Assembly: GCF_000473045.1 (NCBI RefSeq)
Contig: NZ_AXAY01000016.1
Coordinates: forward strand, 180-64,179
DNA length: 64,000 bases
Reading direction: 5' to 3'
Origin: Bradyrhizobium sp. WSM3983
GTDB lineage: Bacteria; Pseudomonadota; Alphaproteobacteria; Rhizobiales; Xanthobacteraceae
Shown: positions 1-7,206 of the stretch, piece after piece
How positions within the stretch are numbered: the first letter of the stretch is position 1
Layout: the number at the start of each line of letters is the position of its first letter
Program-made: the position numbers and the translations under genes
Notes under the pieces: model-generated
Database searches by the model: none
Told to the model about the DNA's origin: nothing
Seen by the model: the letters and a program-made list of their open reading frames with translations, nothing else

Positions 1-273
1 ATGCGCGCCCGTCTCGGCCTGCCCAAGCCCGAGGACGGCAAGACGGCGATGGCGGTCGGCGTCGACCTGCGCGGTGAATCCTATGGCCTCTTGATCGACC
101 AGATCGGCGAAGTGCTGCGCCTGTCCGAGGACGGCAAGGAAGACAACCCGGTCAACCTCGACCCCCGCATGGCCAAGCTTGCCGGCGGCGTCCACCGTCT
201 CGACGGCCAGCTCATGGTCGTCCTCGACGTCGATCGCGTCCTCGAGCTCGCGCCCGAGATGATGGCGGCCTGA
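1..273 (+). CDS. cheW: CheW chemotaxis coupling protein, C-terminal part
   Basis: This is the last 90 residues of a CheW-type coupling protein, which links chemoreceptors to the CheA kinase at the inner face of the membrane. The segments GVDLRGESYGLLIDQIGEVL and LDGQLMVVLDVDRVL are the paired beta-strand motifs of the CheW SH3-like fold. CheW proteins usually have about 150-170 residues, so the gene should begin upstream of the window; the ATG at base 1 is probably internal. cheY follows after 73 bases, then cheB and cheR on the same strand, so this is the tail of a chemotaxis operon, with cheA expected upstream. The family is clear; only the start is missing. Confidence 0.88.
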   Translation: MRARLGLPKPEDGKTAMAVGVDLRGESYGLLIDQIGEVLRLSEDGKEDNPVNLDPRMAKLAGGVHRLDGQLMVVLDVDRVLELAPEMMAA

Positions 274-346
274 TACGGCGGCATCGCCGCCGACGGACTC
301 GCAATTGGAAGTGCCCCCGCAAAGGGGACAGGAAGCAGAGGTTCAC

Positions 347-712
347 ATGCGAACTTGTCTCGTCGTTGATGATTCCAGCGTCATCCGCAAAGTTGCGCGC
401 CGGATCCTGGAAGGCCTCGACTTCCAGATTCTCGAAGCCGAGGACGGTGAGAAGGCGCTCGAAGCCTGCAAGCGCGGGCTCCCCGACGCTGTGCTGCTCG
501 ACTGGAACATGCCGGTGATGGATGGCTACGAGTTCCTCGGCCATCTGCGCCGCATGCCCGGCGGCGACCAGCCCAAGGTGGTGTTCTGCACCACCGAGAA
601 CGACGTGGCCCATATTGCGCGCGCGCTGCACGCCGGTGCCAACGAGTACATCATGAAGCCGTTCGACAAGGACATCGTGACGGCGAAGTTCCAGGAAGTC
701 GGCTTGATCTGA
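347..712 (+). CDS. cheY: Chemotaxis response regulator CheY
   Basis: This is a stand-alone receiver of 121 residues, which when phosphorylated by CheA binds the flagellar switch. The acidic pair D8-D9, phospho-acceptor D52 (in LLDWNMP), the T82/T83 switch position and K104 (in MKPF) are all present, and there is no output domain. I chose the ATG at 347 because the protein then begins MRTCLVVDDSS, as CheY proteins do, and AGGAAGCAGAGG lies just upstream. A longer reading from a TTG at 305 would add an unlikely 14-residue tail. It lies between cheW and cheB. Many alphaproteobacteria have several CheYs; this one could act at the motor or as a phosphate sink, which the sequence does not settle. 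Confidence 0.9.
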   Translation: MRTCLVVDDSSVIRKVARRILEGLDFQILEAEDGEKALEACKRGLPDAVLLDWNMPVMDGYEFLGHLRRMPGGDQPKVVFCTTENDVAHIARALHAGANEYIMKPFDKDIVTAKFQEVGLI

Positions 713-786
713 GCGAACACCGGAGGCTGAACGGCTCCTTCGGCGTTTGTTTTCAAGTAAACCGTTTCAGTCTGAGTTGGTGAGTA

Positions 787-1989
787 ATGAGTGTTGCGTT
801 CGCAGGTAATTCGACCACGGGCTCGTCGCGCGAAGCGGGACCACTGCGGGTGATGATCGTCGACGACTCCGTCGTCATACGCGGTCTGATCTCGCGCTGG
901 ATCGGCGCCGAGCACGACATGGAGGTCGCTGCCTCGCTGCGTACCGGGCTCGAGGCGGTCAACCAGATCGAACGCATCAATCCCGATGTCGCCGTGCTCG
1001 ACATCGAAATGCCCGAGCTCGACGGCATCTCGGCGCTGCCGCAACTGCTGGCGAAGAAGCGCGATCTCGTCATCATCATGGCCTCCACGCTGACCCGCCG
1101 CAACGCCGAGGTCAGCTTCAAGGCGCTGTCGCTCGGCGCGGCCGACTACATTCCGAAGCCGGAATCGACGCGCGAGACATCCGCCGCTGACGTCTTCCAT
1201 CACGACCTGATCCAGAAGATCCGTCACCTCGGTGCACGGCTGCGCCGGAAGCCCGCAGTTGCGAGCCCGCCGCTTGCGCCCGCGAGCCCTGCTGCACCGG
1301 CAGCGCGTGCACCGGCTGTCGCGCGGCCCGCCGCGCCCGCATCGGCGCCCGCCGTGCATGCCCTGTCGTCAGGCCCGCTGACCACGCGTCCGTTCTCAAC
1401 CCAAGCGCCGAAGGTGCTGCTGATCGGTTCCTCAACCGGTGGCCCGCAGGCGCTGATGGCGCTGGTCACCGAGCTCGGTCCGGTGATCGACCGCGTCCCG
1501 GTGCTGATAACCCAGCACATGCCGCCGACCTTCACCACTATTCTCGCCGAGCATCTGGCGCGTTCGAGCCGCAAGCCGGCAGCCGAGGCTGTCGACGGCG
1601 AGCCGGTGAAGCCGGGTCGAATCTATCTCGCGCCCGGTGGCAAGCACATGCGCATCGTGCGCAGCGGTGCAGACGTGGCTATCGCGCTCGACGACGGCCC
1701 CGCGGTCAATTTCTGCAAGCCCGCGGTTGATCCGCTCTTCAGCTCCGCCATCGACATCTGGCACGGCAGCATCCTCTCCGTCATCCTGACGGGCATGGGC
1801 TCGGACGGCATGCGCGGCGGCAAGGACATCGTCGCCGCCGGCGGCAGCGTGATCGCGCAGGACGAAGCTTCCAGCGTGGTGTGGGGCATGCCGGGTGCCG
1901 CTGCCCACGCCGGCATCTGCGCAGCGATCCTGCCGCTCAACCAGATCGGCGCCAAGGTCAACCGCCTGTTCGCGGGAGACCGCTCGTGA
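787..1989 (+). CDS. cheB: Chemotaxis protein-glutamate methylesterase/glutaminase CheB
   Basis: CheB removes methyl groups from chemoreceptor glutamates and deamidates glutamines, giving sensory adaptation. The 400-residue product has a receiver domain at about 20-140 (D26-D27, phospho-site D72 in VLDIEMPELDG), a long Pro/Ala linker at about 160-205, and the methylesterase domain from about 210. The catalytic triad is visible: Ser in GSSTGGPQ (about 216), His in ITQHMPP (about 243) and Asp in GMGSDGM (about 340). The linker is longer and more Pro/Ala-rich than in enterobacterial CheB. Its TGA overlaps the GTG start of cheR, implying translational coupling of the methylesterase and methyltransferase. 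Confidence 0.93.
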   Translation: MSVAFAGNSTTGSSREAGPLRVMIVDDSVVIRGLISRWIGAEHDMEVAASLRTGLEAVNQIERINPDVAVLDIEMPELDGISALPQLLAKKRDLVIIMASTLTRRNAEVSFKALSLGAADYIPKPESTRETSAADVFHHDLIQKIRHLGARLRRKPAVASPPLAPASPAAPAARAPAVARPAAPASAPAVHALSSGPLTTRPFSTQAPKVLLIGSSTGGPQALMALVTELGPVIDRVPVLITQHMPPTFTTILAEHLARSSRKPAAEAVDGEPVKPGRIYLAPGGKHMRIVRSGADVAIALDDGPAVNFCKPAVDPLFSSAIDIWHGSILSVILTGMGSDGMRGGKDIVAAGGSVIAQDEASSVVWGMPGAAAHAGICAAILPLNQIGAKVNRLFAGDRS

Positions 1990-2858
1990 CGCCCACGGAC
2001 TACGACTATCTGCGCAAGTTCCTGAAAGAACGCTCCGGTCTCGATCTCTCACCCGACAAGCAATATCTGGTCGAGAGCCGGTTGCTGCCGCTGGCTCGCA
2101 AGGCGAGCTTGCCCGGCATTCCCGATCTCGTGCTGAAGATCAGGAACGGCGATGGAAGGCTTGCGACCGATGTGGTCGAGGCCATGACCACCAACGAGAC
2201 CTTCTTTTTCCGCGACAAGATCCCGTTCGATCATCTGCGCGACAGCATCATGCCGGGCCTGATCCAGGCCCGCGCCGCGCGCAGATCGCTGCGCATCTGG
2301 TCGGCGGCTTCGTCAACGGGGCAGGAGCCCTATTCGATCGCGATGTGTCTGAAGGAGATGGGCGCCACGCTCGCCGGCTGGCGCATCGAGATCGTCGCCA
2401 CCGATCTGTCGCAGGAGGTGCTGGAGAAGTGCAAGGCCGGCGTCTACAGCCAGTTCGAGGTGCAGCGCGGCCTGCCGATCCAGCTGCTGATGAAATACTT
2501 CACCCAGGCCAGCGACGTCTGGCAGCTCAATGCCGATGTCCGCGCGATGGTGCAGTTCCGCCAGCTCAATCTGTTGCAGGACTTCTCCCATCTCGGCACG
2601 TTCGACGTGATCTTCTGCCGCAACGTGCTGATCTATTTCGACCAGGACACCAAGGCAGTGATCTTCGAGCGTTTGGCGAAGTGCCTGGAAGCCGATGGCA
2701 CGCTGTTGTTGGGAGCTGCCGAATCCGTCGTCGGCATCACCGACGCGTTCCGTCCGCTCTCCGACCGGCGCGGGCTCTACCAGCTCAATCCGGCGCGCTC
2801 GGGCCGGGCGATGGGTGGACTGATGCCGCAGCCGCTGAAAGTCGCCGCGGCGAGATGA
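1986..2858 (+). CDS. cheR: Chemotaxis protein methyltransferase CheR
   Basis: CheR uses S-adenosylmethionine to methylate glutamates of chemoreceptors, opposing CheB. The 290-residue product has the N-terminal helical domain (TNETFFFRD, about 60-70) followed by a Rossmann methyltransferase domain with WSAASSTGQEPYSIAM (SAM-binding loop) and FCRNVLIYFD near 215. I chose the GTG at 1986 because it overlaps the cheB stop as GTGA and gives the start VTPTDYDYLRKFLK, matching the family. The same frame stays open further upstream inside cheB, but that stretch does not look like CheR. It is the last gene of the operon; a paired palindromic repeat follows at once and probably ends transcription. Confidence 0.92.
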   Translation: MTPTDYDYLRKFLKERSGLDLSPDKQYLVESRLLPLARKASLPGIPDLVLKIRNGDGRLATDVVEAMTTNETFFFRDKIPFDHLRDSIMPGLIQARAARRSLRIWSAASSTGQEPYSIAMCLKEMGATLAGWRIEIVATDLSQEVLEKCKAGVYSQFEVQRGLPIQLLMKYFTQASDVWQLNADVRAMVQFRQLNLLQDFSHLGTFDVIFCRNVLIYFDQDTKAVIFERLAKCLEADGTLLLGAAESVVGITDAFRPLSDRRGLYQLNPARSGRAMGGLMPQPLKVAAAR

Positions 2859-2861
2859 ACC

Positions 2862-3016
2862 TCTTCCTTCTCCCCTTGTGGAGAAGGTGGCGCGATGCGC
2901 CGGATGAGGGTTGCCTCTACGAACTCAAGTCGTGAGATCGTTCTTCGCGGTTAGTTAGATACCCCGTCTCGCCGCTCTGCGGCGAGCCACCCTCTCCCAC
3001 AAGGGGAGAGGGAAAG
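2862..3016 (+). repeat. Paired inverted REP-like element between convergent genes
   Basis: Two copies of a palindromic unit face each other. The left unit contains CTTCTCCCCTTGTGGAGAAG followed by GTGGCGCGATGCGCCGG. The right unit, read on the other strand, contains CTCCCCTTGTGGGAGAGGGT followed by GGCTCGCCGCAGAGCGGCGA. Each half folds as a hairpin and the two halves can pair with each other. It lies between the stops of cheR and the convergent glutathionylspermidine-synthase-like gene, so it could serve as a two-way terminator. Related units occur near 12.03-12.15, 12.78 and 46.34-46.47 kb. Confidence 0.75.
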
Positions 3017-3030
3017 AAGCGTCATACTTC

Positions 3031-4191
3031 TCAAAGAATCGCGTGCGGCAGAAACCGCGAGCTGTTGCCCGTGATCGGGCTCTTGTCCTCGCGGATCGAA
3101 AGCCCGCACGGCTCGTGGTTCACCAGCCAGCTTCCCACCACCGGAAAGACGCCGGAAAAATTCGGCAGCGGTGACAGCGCCTGGCGCACAAAGCCTTCGG
3201 CGCCGTAAGGGCCCGCGTGCTCGTCGAGCGGCATGCCGCCTGATACCAGCGTGACATTGGCGCCTTCGCGCGAGAGCAGCGGTTTGCGGACATAGGAGCT
3301 GCCGAGCTCGGCTGCGCGCGGATCGTCCTCGAAGAAGGCCGGCAGCAGATTGGGATGGTTCGGAAACATCTCCCAGAGCAGCGGCAGGATGCCCTTGTTG
3401 GAAAGCACCGCCTTCCACGGCGGCTCGATCCAGCGCGTCTGAGCGCCCGCGAGCTTGGCGCCGAAGGCGTCGTGGAACATCCATTCCCAGGGGTAGAGCT
3501 TGAAGACAAGCTGCATGTCGCGATCGTCGAGGTCGACGAAGCCGCCGGCCTCGTCGCGCCAGCCGATCTCTTCGATGTCGAGCAGCGTGGTGGAGAGGCC
3601 CGCCTGACGCGCGGTGTCTTCGAGATAAGCGAGCGTGCCGGCGTCTTCCTCACTGCCAGTGGTGCCGGTGAGGTGCAGATGGTGATCCACGCCGATGGTC
3701 TTCCACGCCTCGATCAGCCGCTCGTGGATCGAGTTGAACTGGTCGGCGCGCGCTGGGATGATGCGCCGCTCGATCGCCTGCTCGAGCCAGGTCCATTGAA
3801 ATACCGCGGCCTCGAAGATCGAGGTCGGCGTGTCCGCGTTGTATTCGAGCAATTTTGCGGGAGCGTTGCCGTCGAACTTCAGGTCGAGCCGGCCGTAGAG
3901 GCTGCGGTCGTCACGCTTCCAGCTTTCCGCGATCAGGTCCCAAAACGATTCCGGAATATTGAGCCGCCGCAAATGGCGTTCGTCGCCGATCACGCGGCCG
4001 GCGAGCTCCAGGCACATTGCATCGATCTCGCCGGTCGGCGTCTCGATGGCACGTTCGATCTCGTCGAGCGTGAAGGCGTAATAGGCGCGCTCGTCCCAAT
4101 AACGCTCGCCGTCGATGGTGTGGAAGGCGAAGCCGCATTGCTCGGCGGTCTGTTGCCAGTCGTCGCGTTCAGGACAGGGGATGCGTTGCAT
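3031..4191 (-). CDS. Glutathionylspermidine synthase family ATP-grasp protein (YgiC/YjfC-like)
   Basis: The 386-residue product resembles the C-terminal ATP-grasp synthetase domain of E. coli Gss but lacks the amidase domain, as in E. coli YgiC and YjfC (about 386 residues). Visible ATP-grasp motifs are YGRLDLKFDG and LLEYNADTPTSIFE (about 100-125), YVRKPLLSREGANV (about 300) and the closing SIREDKSPITGNSSRF. The family forms amide bonds between a carboxylate and an amine at ATP's expense; the true substrates of YgiC-like members are unknown. I chose the ATG at 4191 because the family start MQRIPCPERDDW appears there; the frame runs on upstream into unrelated sequence. It is the last gene of a three-gene operon after DUF350 and YgiB-like genes, the order of E. 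coli yjfL-yjfM-yjfC. Confidence 0.85.
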   Translation of the reverse strand: MQRIPCPERDDWQQTAEQCGFAFHTIDGERYWDERAYYAFTLDEIERAIETPTGEIDAMCLELAGRVIGDERHLRRLNIPESFWDLIAESWKRDDRSLYGRLDLKFDGNAPAKLLEYNADTPTSIFEAAVFQWTWLEQAIERRIIPARADQFNSIHERLIEAWKTIGVDHHLHLTGTTGSEEDAGTLAYLEDTARQAGLSTTLLDIEEIGWRDEAGGFVDLDDRDMQLVFKLYPWEWMFHDAFGAKLAGAQTRWIEPPWKAVLSNKGILPLLWEMFPNHPNLLPAFFEDDPRAAELGSSYVRKPLLSREGANVTLVSGGMPLDEHAGPYGAEGFVRQALSPLPNFSGVFPVVGSWLVNHEPCGLSIREDKSPITGNSSRFLPHAIL

Positions 4192-4220
4192 GTTATTTCT
4201 CGAATTCAAAACCTCGCGCG

Positions 4221-4634
4221 TCAGCCGCCGCCCGAGAAACCATGCGCGAACGAGCCGAAGCCGCCGCGCGTGACGCCGCCGGAGCCTGAATCGGATGAGG
4301 TCCCCGACGAGGAATGGCTCGTGGAGTCGCTGCTGAAGAAGCTGGACCGCGACGACCAGTGCGAGCTGCCTGATGAGCCATGCCCGCTGCTGCAGTTGGT
4401 GCTCACTGGTGCCGGGGTTGCCCCGGGGACTGTCGTGCCTGGGACTGACGCCCCGGGAGGAATGGGATTGCAACCCGGCCGCGGCATCAGCGTGTAGGCG
4501 GTGGTGCCGACCGCGATCGTCCCCATCACCAGCAGCGCGACATGGCCCGAGCGTTTCACCGGCTCGCGCGGGGTCGGCGGCGCGGGTGCAGGCCTGCGCT
4601 TGCCGAAATCCTTGGCTGGAGGCTTCGCTGCCAT
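4221..4634 (-). CDS. YgiB/DUF1190-like small protein with Ser/Gly-rich tail
   Basis: The 137-residue product has a Lys/Pro-rich N-terminus, one hydrophobic segment (about 31-50, VALLVMGTIAVGTTAYTLM), a Pro/Thr stretch and a long Ser/Gly-rich tail. It ends with GVTRGGFGSFAHGFSGGG. The TRGGFG motif near the C-terminus is also seen in E. coli YgiB/YjfM (DUF1190), and the neighbours agree: a DUF350 gene one base upstream and a YgiC-like gene 29 bases downstream. It is probably membrane-anchored with the low-complexity part outside the cytoplasm. Function is unknown; the DUF1190 link rests on one short motif and synteny. Confidence 0.65.
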   Translation of the reverse strand: MAAKPPAKDFGKRRPAPAPPTPREPVKRSGHVALLVMGTIAVGTTAYTLMPRPGCNPIPPGASVPGTTVPGATPAPVSTNCSSGHGSSGSSHWSSRSSFFSSDSTSHSSSGTSSDSGSGGVTRGGFGSFAHGFSGGG

Positions 4635-4635
4635 G

Positions 4636-5040
4636 TCAGTAGATCATGCAGGCGGCGTTCAGGAGGCCGGCGGCGAGTGAGGACAGGCCGAGCCAGATGG
4701 CGGGCGCCAGCTCGCCGGCGGCGATCCGCCCCGACAGGTTCGGCACCGGGATCTTGACGATATAGAACACGGCAACTTGCACGATCAGCGCGATGAAGGC
4801 CCAGATCAGGCAGTCCAGCACATTGGCCGAATGCGCGATTGCGCTGAACAGCGGTGCCACGAAGCCGAGCAGGCTGAGGCCGAGCGCAATCGCAGCCGCT
4901 GGATCGTTGTCCCGGATGAGCTGGAACTCGTTGTGCGGCGTGATCCGCGTGTAGACGAAGAGATATGCCACTATCGCGACCAGCCCGGTGCAGAAATAGA
5001 CCAGGAAGGCGGGCAGGCCGGCGAGCGATTGCAGGATCAT
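4636..5040 (-). CDS. DUF350 membrane protein (YjfL-like)
   Basis: The 134-residue product consists almost entirely of four hydrophobic segments (about 8-30, 45-67, 73-95 and 110-132), with a charged loop TRITPHNEFQLIRDNDPAAA after the first, characteristic of DUF350 proteins. It is an inner-membrane protein of unknown function. I chose the ATG at 5040 because it gives a start directly before the first membrane segment; the open frame extends further upstream but in low-quality sequence. The stop is separated from the next start by a single base, so translation is probably coupled. In several bacteria DUF350 genes accompany YgiC-like synthetases. Confidence 0.8.
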   Translation of the reverse strand: MILQSLAGLPAFLVYFCTGLVAIVAYLFVYTRITPHNEFQLIRDNDPAAAIALGLSLLGFVAPLFSAIAHSANVLDCLIWAFIALIVQVAVFYIVKIPVPNLSGRIAAGELAPAIWLGLSSLAAGLLNAACMIY

Positions 5041-5315
5041 GGGGGAGGTCCGACGTTGGCGCCGCGAATTCTGGCACGATCGCTTAGTCGCTGCACGCCG
5101 CGGACAGGTTCGATCCCCAGAAACGAGTCCGGGTGGTGCGGCGGGATCGGCACCGCACAAAATTTCGGGCTGCATGAGACATGCTTCACAAATGCGTCTC
5201 GAGGTTGCGTGTGATAGTCTGGCGTATTGTTTTTGCGGTCGTCCTGGTTGCGATCGGCCACGCACATTCGAGGGCTTCTTCGTTCAGATCAAAATCTTGT
5301 TGGGTGAGGCTCAAA

Positions 5316-7133
5316 ATGCCTGTTGCCGAATACGAAGATTTCGAGCTCGAGATCGGCTCCGATCTGCCCGTGGGTGGCGGCCCTCAGCAATATTACGGAC
5401 GCGTCGTCAGGTCGCCGGCGGGTGAGGCGCCGAAGAGCCAGGTGAAGTTCTGGTTCTCCGCGCCCGGTGAACTGGCCAAGCTGCGCGGCGAGCTGGAAAA
5501 TGCCGTCCTCGAGATCGACGAGAAGAATCGCCAAGGCCCGACCACGCGCGGCGAGCAGGTGTTACGGGACTTCGGCCGCGGGGTGTTTCGCAGCGTCTTC
5601 ACCGACGTGCCGTCGATCCAGCGGATCTACGAGCGCAGCAAGGGCGCGGCGCAGGATCTGAGGATCAAGCTGCGCATCGAGGCGGCCGACCTCGCCGGAC
5701 TGCCCTGGGAATATCTCTACGACGAAGACGACATGCCCGGCTTCGTCAGCCTCACGCGCCCCATCGTGCGCTATCTCGAGACGGCGGGCGGCGTCAGCCG
5801 GATGGGCGTCAAGGGACCGTTGCGCATTCTCGGCATGATCGCCGATCCCTCGACCAGTGAATGGCCGAAGCTCAACGTCGTCAAGGAACGCGACCGCATC
5901 AACAAGGGCATCGATGCGCTCCAGCACGAAGGCAAGGTCGATTTCCAATGGGTCCCCGGCGGGACCGGAAAAGACCTGATGAAGAAGCTGTTGGAAGGTG
6001 ATTGGCACATCTTCCACTTCATCGGGCATGGCGGGGTCGAGGAAGCCTTGCCCGGAGCCGGCGCCTCCGGCTTCGTCGTCATGGTCGACGAGGATGGCAA
6101 GCCGGTGAAGAAGTTTGCCTCCGATCTCGCGATGATGCTGACAGGAGCGCGGCGCAGCATGCGCCTGATCGTGCTCAATTGCTGCGAGAGCGCCAGGATC
6201 AATGTCGGCGACCGCTTCGGCAATCCGGCGATCGGGCTGATGAAGACGGGATGGCTGCCCGCCGTGGTGGCGATGCAGTTTCCGATCACCGACAATGCCG
6301 CGATCTCGATGTCGGAAGGATTCTACGCAGCACTCGCCGGCAACCGTCCGATCGACGATGCCGTGACGCTCGCGCGCAAGTTCATCCAGGAGAAATCCCG
6401 GGTCGAGTGGGGAATTCCGGTCCTCTACATGCGTTCGCCCGACGGCCGGATCTTTGACGTCGAAGCGCCGCAGCCGCCTGTGCCTCCGCCCGAGGCGGCG
6501 CGGCCCTCGAAGGAAATGCTGTGGCAGCGGCGCGATGAATTCATGGAGGCGCTCGCCGCTGGTGCGGCCACGATCGAGGCGCTGGAGGAATTGACCCGGC
6601 GCGGGCAGGAGCTGCACGGCCTGCTCGCCGATGACAGCGAACTTTCGGTCCGGCTCGCAAAAGTCTATTTCGACCTCGGCACGCTTCAGCACAAGCAGAA
6701 GCAGATTCCGAAGGCCGCCGCGAGCTTCGCCTACATGCTGAAGCTCGATCCGGCCAAGCCCGAATATTTCGTGCGCCGCGCCAATTTCAACGTGACGGTC
6801 GGTCTCTACGAGAACGCGCTCGGCGACATCACCGAGGCGATCAAGCTCAAGCCGAAGAACGCCGAGTTCTACTGGATCAAGGGCATCGTCAGCATGACGG
6901 CCGCCGGCACCGACGACAAGCGCGGCTATGTCGAGGAGGCGATCAAGGCTTTCGGTACGGCCATCTCGTCGAACGAGAACGAGCCGAAATATCTGGTGTC
7001 CCGGGCCAATGCCTACGCCCAGATCAAGGACGTGGCGAAGGCCCAGAACGATATGGACAGCGCGATTGCGCTGGCTCCGGACAATATCGATTTCCTGGTC
7101 CAGAAGGCCAAGATGGTTGCCCAGGCTGCGTGA
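5316..7133 (+). CDS. CHAT-domain (caspase-like) protease with C-terminal TPR repeats
   Basis: The 605-residue product has an N-terminal beta-rich region (1-120, beginning MPVAEYEDFELEIG), a CHAT peptidase domain (about 125-390) and TPR repeats (about 430-605, for example AAASFAYMLKLDPAKPEYFV and ALGDITEAIKLKPKNAEFYW). Candidate catalytic residues are His in FHFIGHGG (about 232) and Cys in LIVLNCCESA (about 290), the usual CHAT dyad. I chose the ATG at 5316 because GGTGAGG precedes it. A start at 5181 would add a signal-like segment (VWRIVFAVVLVAIG) without a ribosome site. CHAT proteases act in several bacterial defence and cell-death systems, usually cleaving a partner. A gene for a large membrane protein follows 73 bases downstream; it may be the partner, which is inference. 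Confidence 0.82.
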   Translation: MPVAEYEDFELEIGSDLPVGGGPQQYYGRVVRSPAGEAPKSQVKFWFSAPGELAKLRGELENAVLEIDEKNRQGPTTRGEQVLRDFGRGVFRSVFTDVPSIQRIYERSKGAAQDLRIKLRIEAADLAGLPWEYLYDEDDMPGFVSLTRPIVRYLETAGGVSRMGVKGPLRILGMIADPSTSEWPKLNVVKERDRINKGIDALQHEGKVDFQWVPGGTGKDLMKKLLEGDWHIFHFIGHGGVEEALPGAGASGFVVMVDEDGKPVKKFASDLAMMLTGARRSMRLIVLNCCESARINVGDRFGNPAIGLMKTGWLPAVVAMQFPITDNAAISMSEGFYAALAGNRPIDDAVTLARKFIQEKSRVEWGIPVLYMRSPDGRIFDVEAPQPPVPPPEAARPSKEMLWQRRDEFMEALAAGAATIEALEELTRRGQELHGLLADDSELSVRLAKVYFDLGTLQHKQKQIPKAAASFAYMLKLDPAKPEYFVRRANFNVTVGLYENALGDITEAIKLKPKNAEFYWIKGIVSMTAAGTDDKRGYVEEAIKAFGTAISSNENEPKYLVSRANAYAQIKDVAKAQNDMDSAIALAPDNIDFLVQKAKMVAQAA

Positions 7134-7206
7134 CTCTCACGCGACCGCCGGATGCCGCGTGTCCGGCGCGCTTTTCAACAGCGAACCCTAGCAATAGGAG
7201 TTCATC

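Noticed and set aside
3355..4497. A 380-residue plus-strand frame opposite the ATP-grasp gene
   Set aside because: Shadow of the YgiC-like and YgiB-like genes, lacking start signals and motifs.
5181..5315. An N-terminal extension with a signal-like segment on the CHAT gene
   Set aside because: No ribosome site at 5181, and a secreted CHAT-TPR protein would be unusual; the ATG at 5316 has GGTGAGG.
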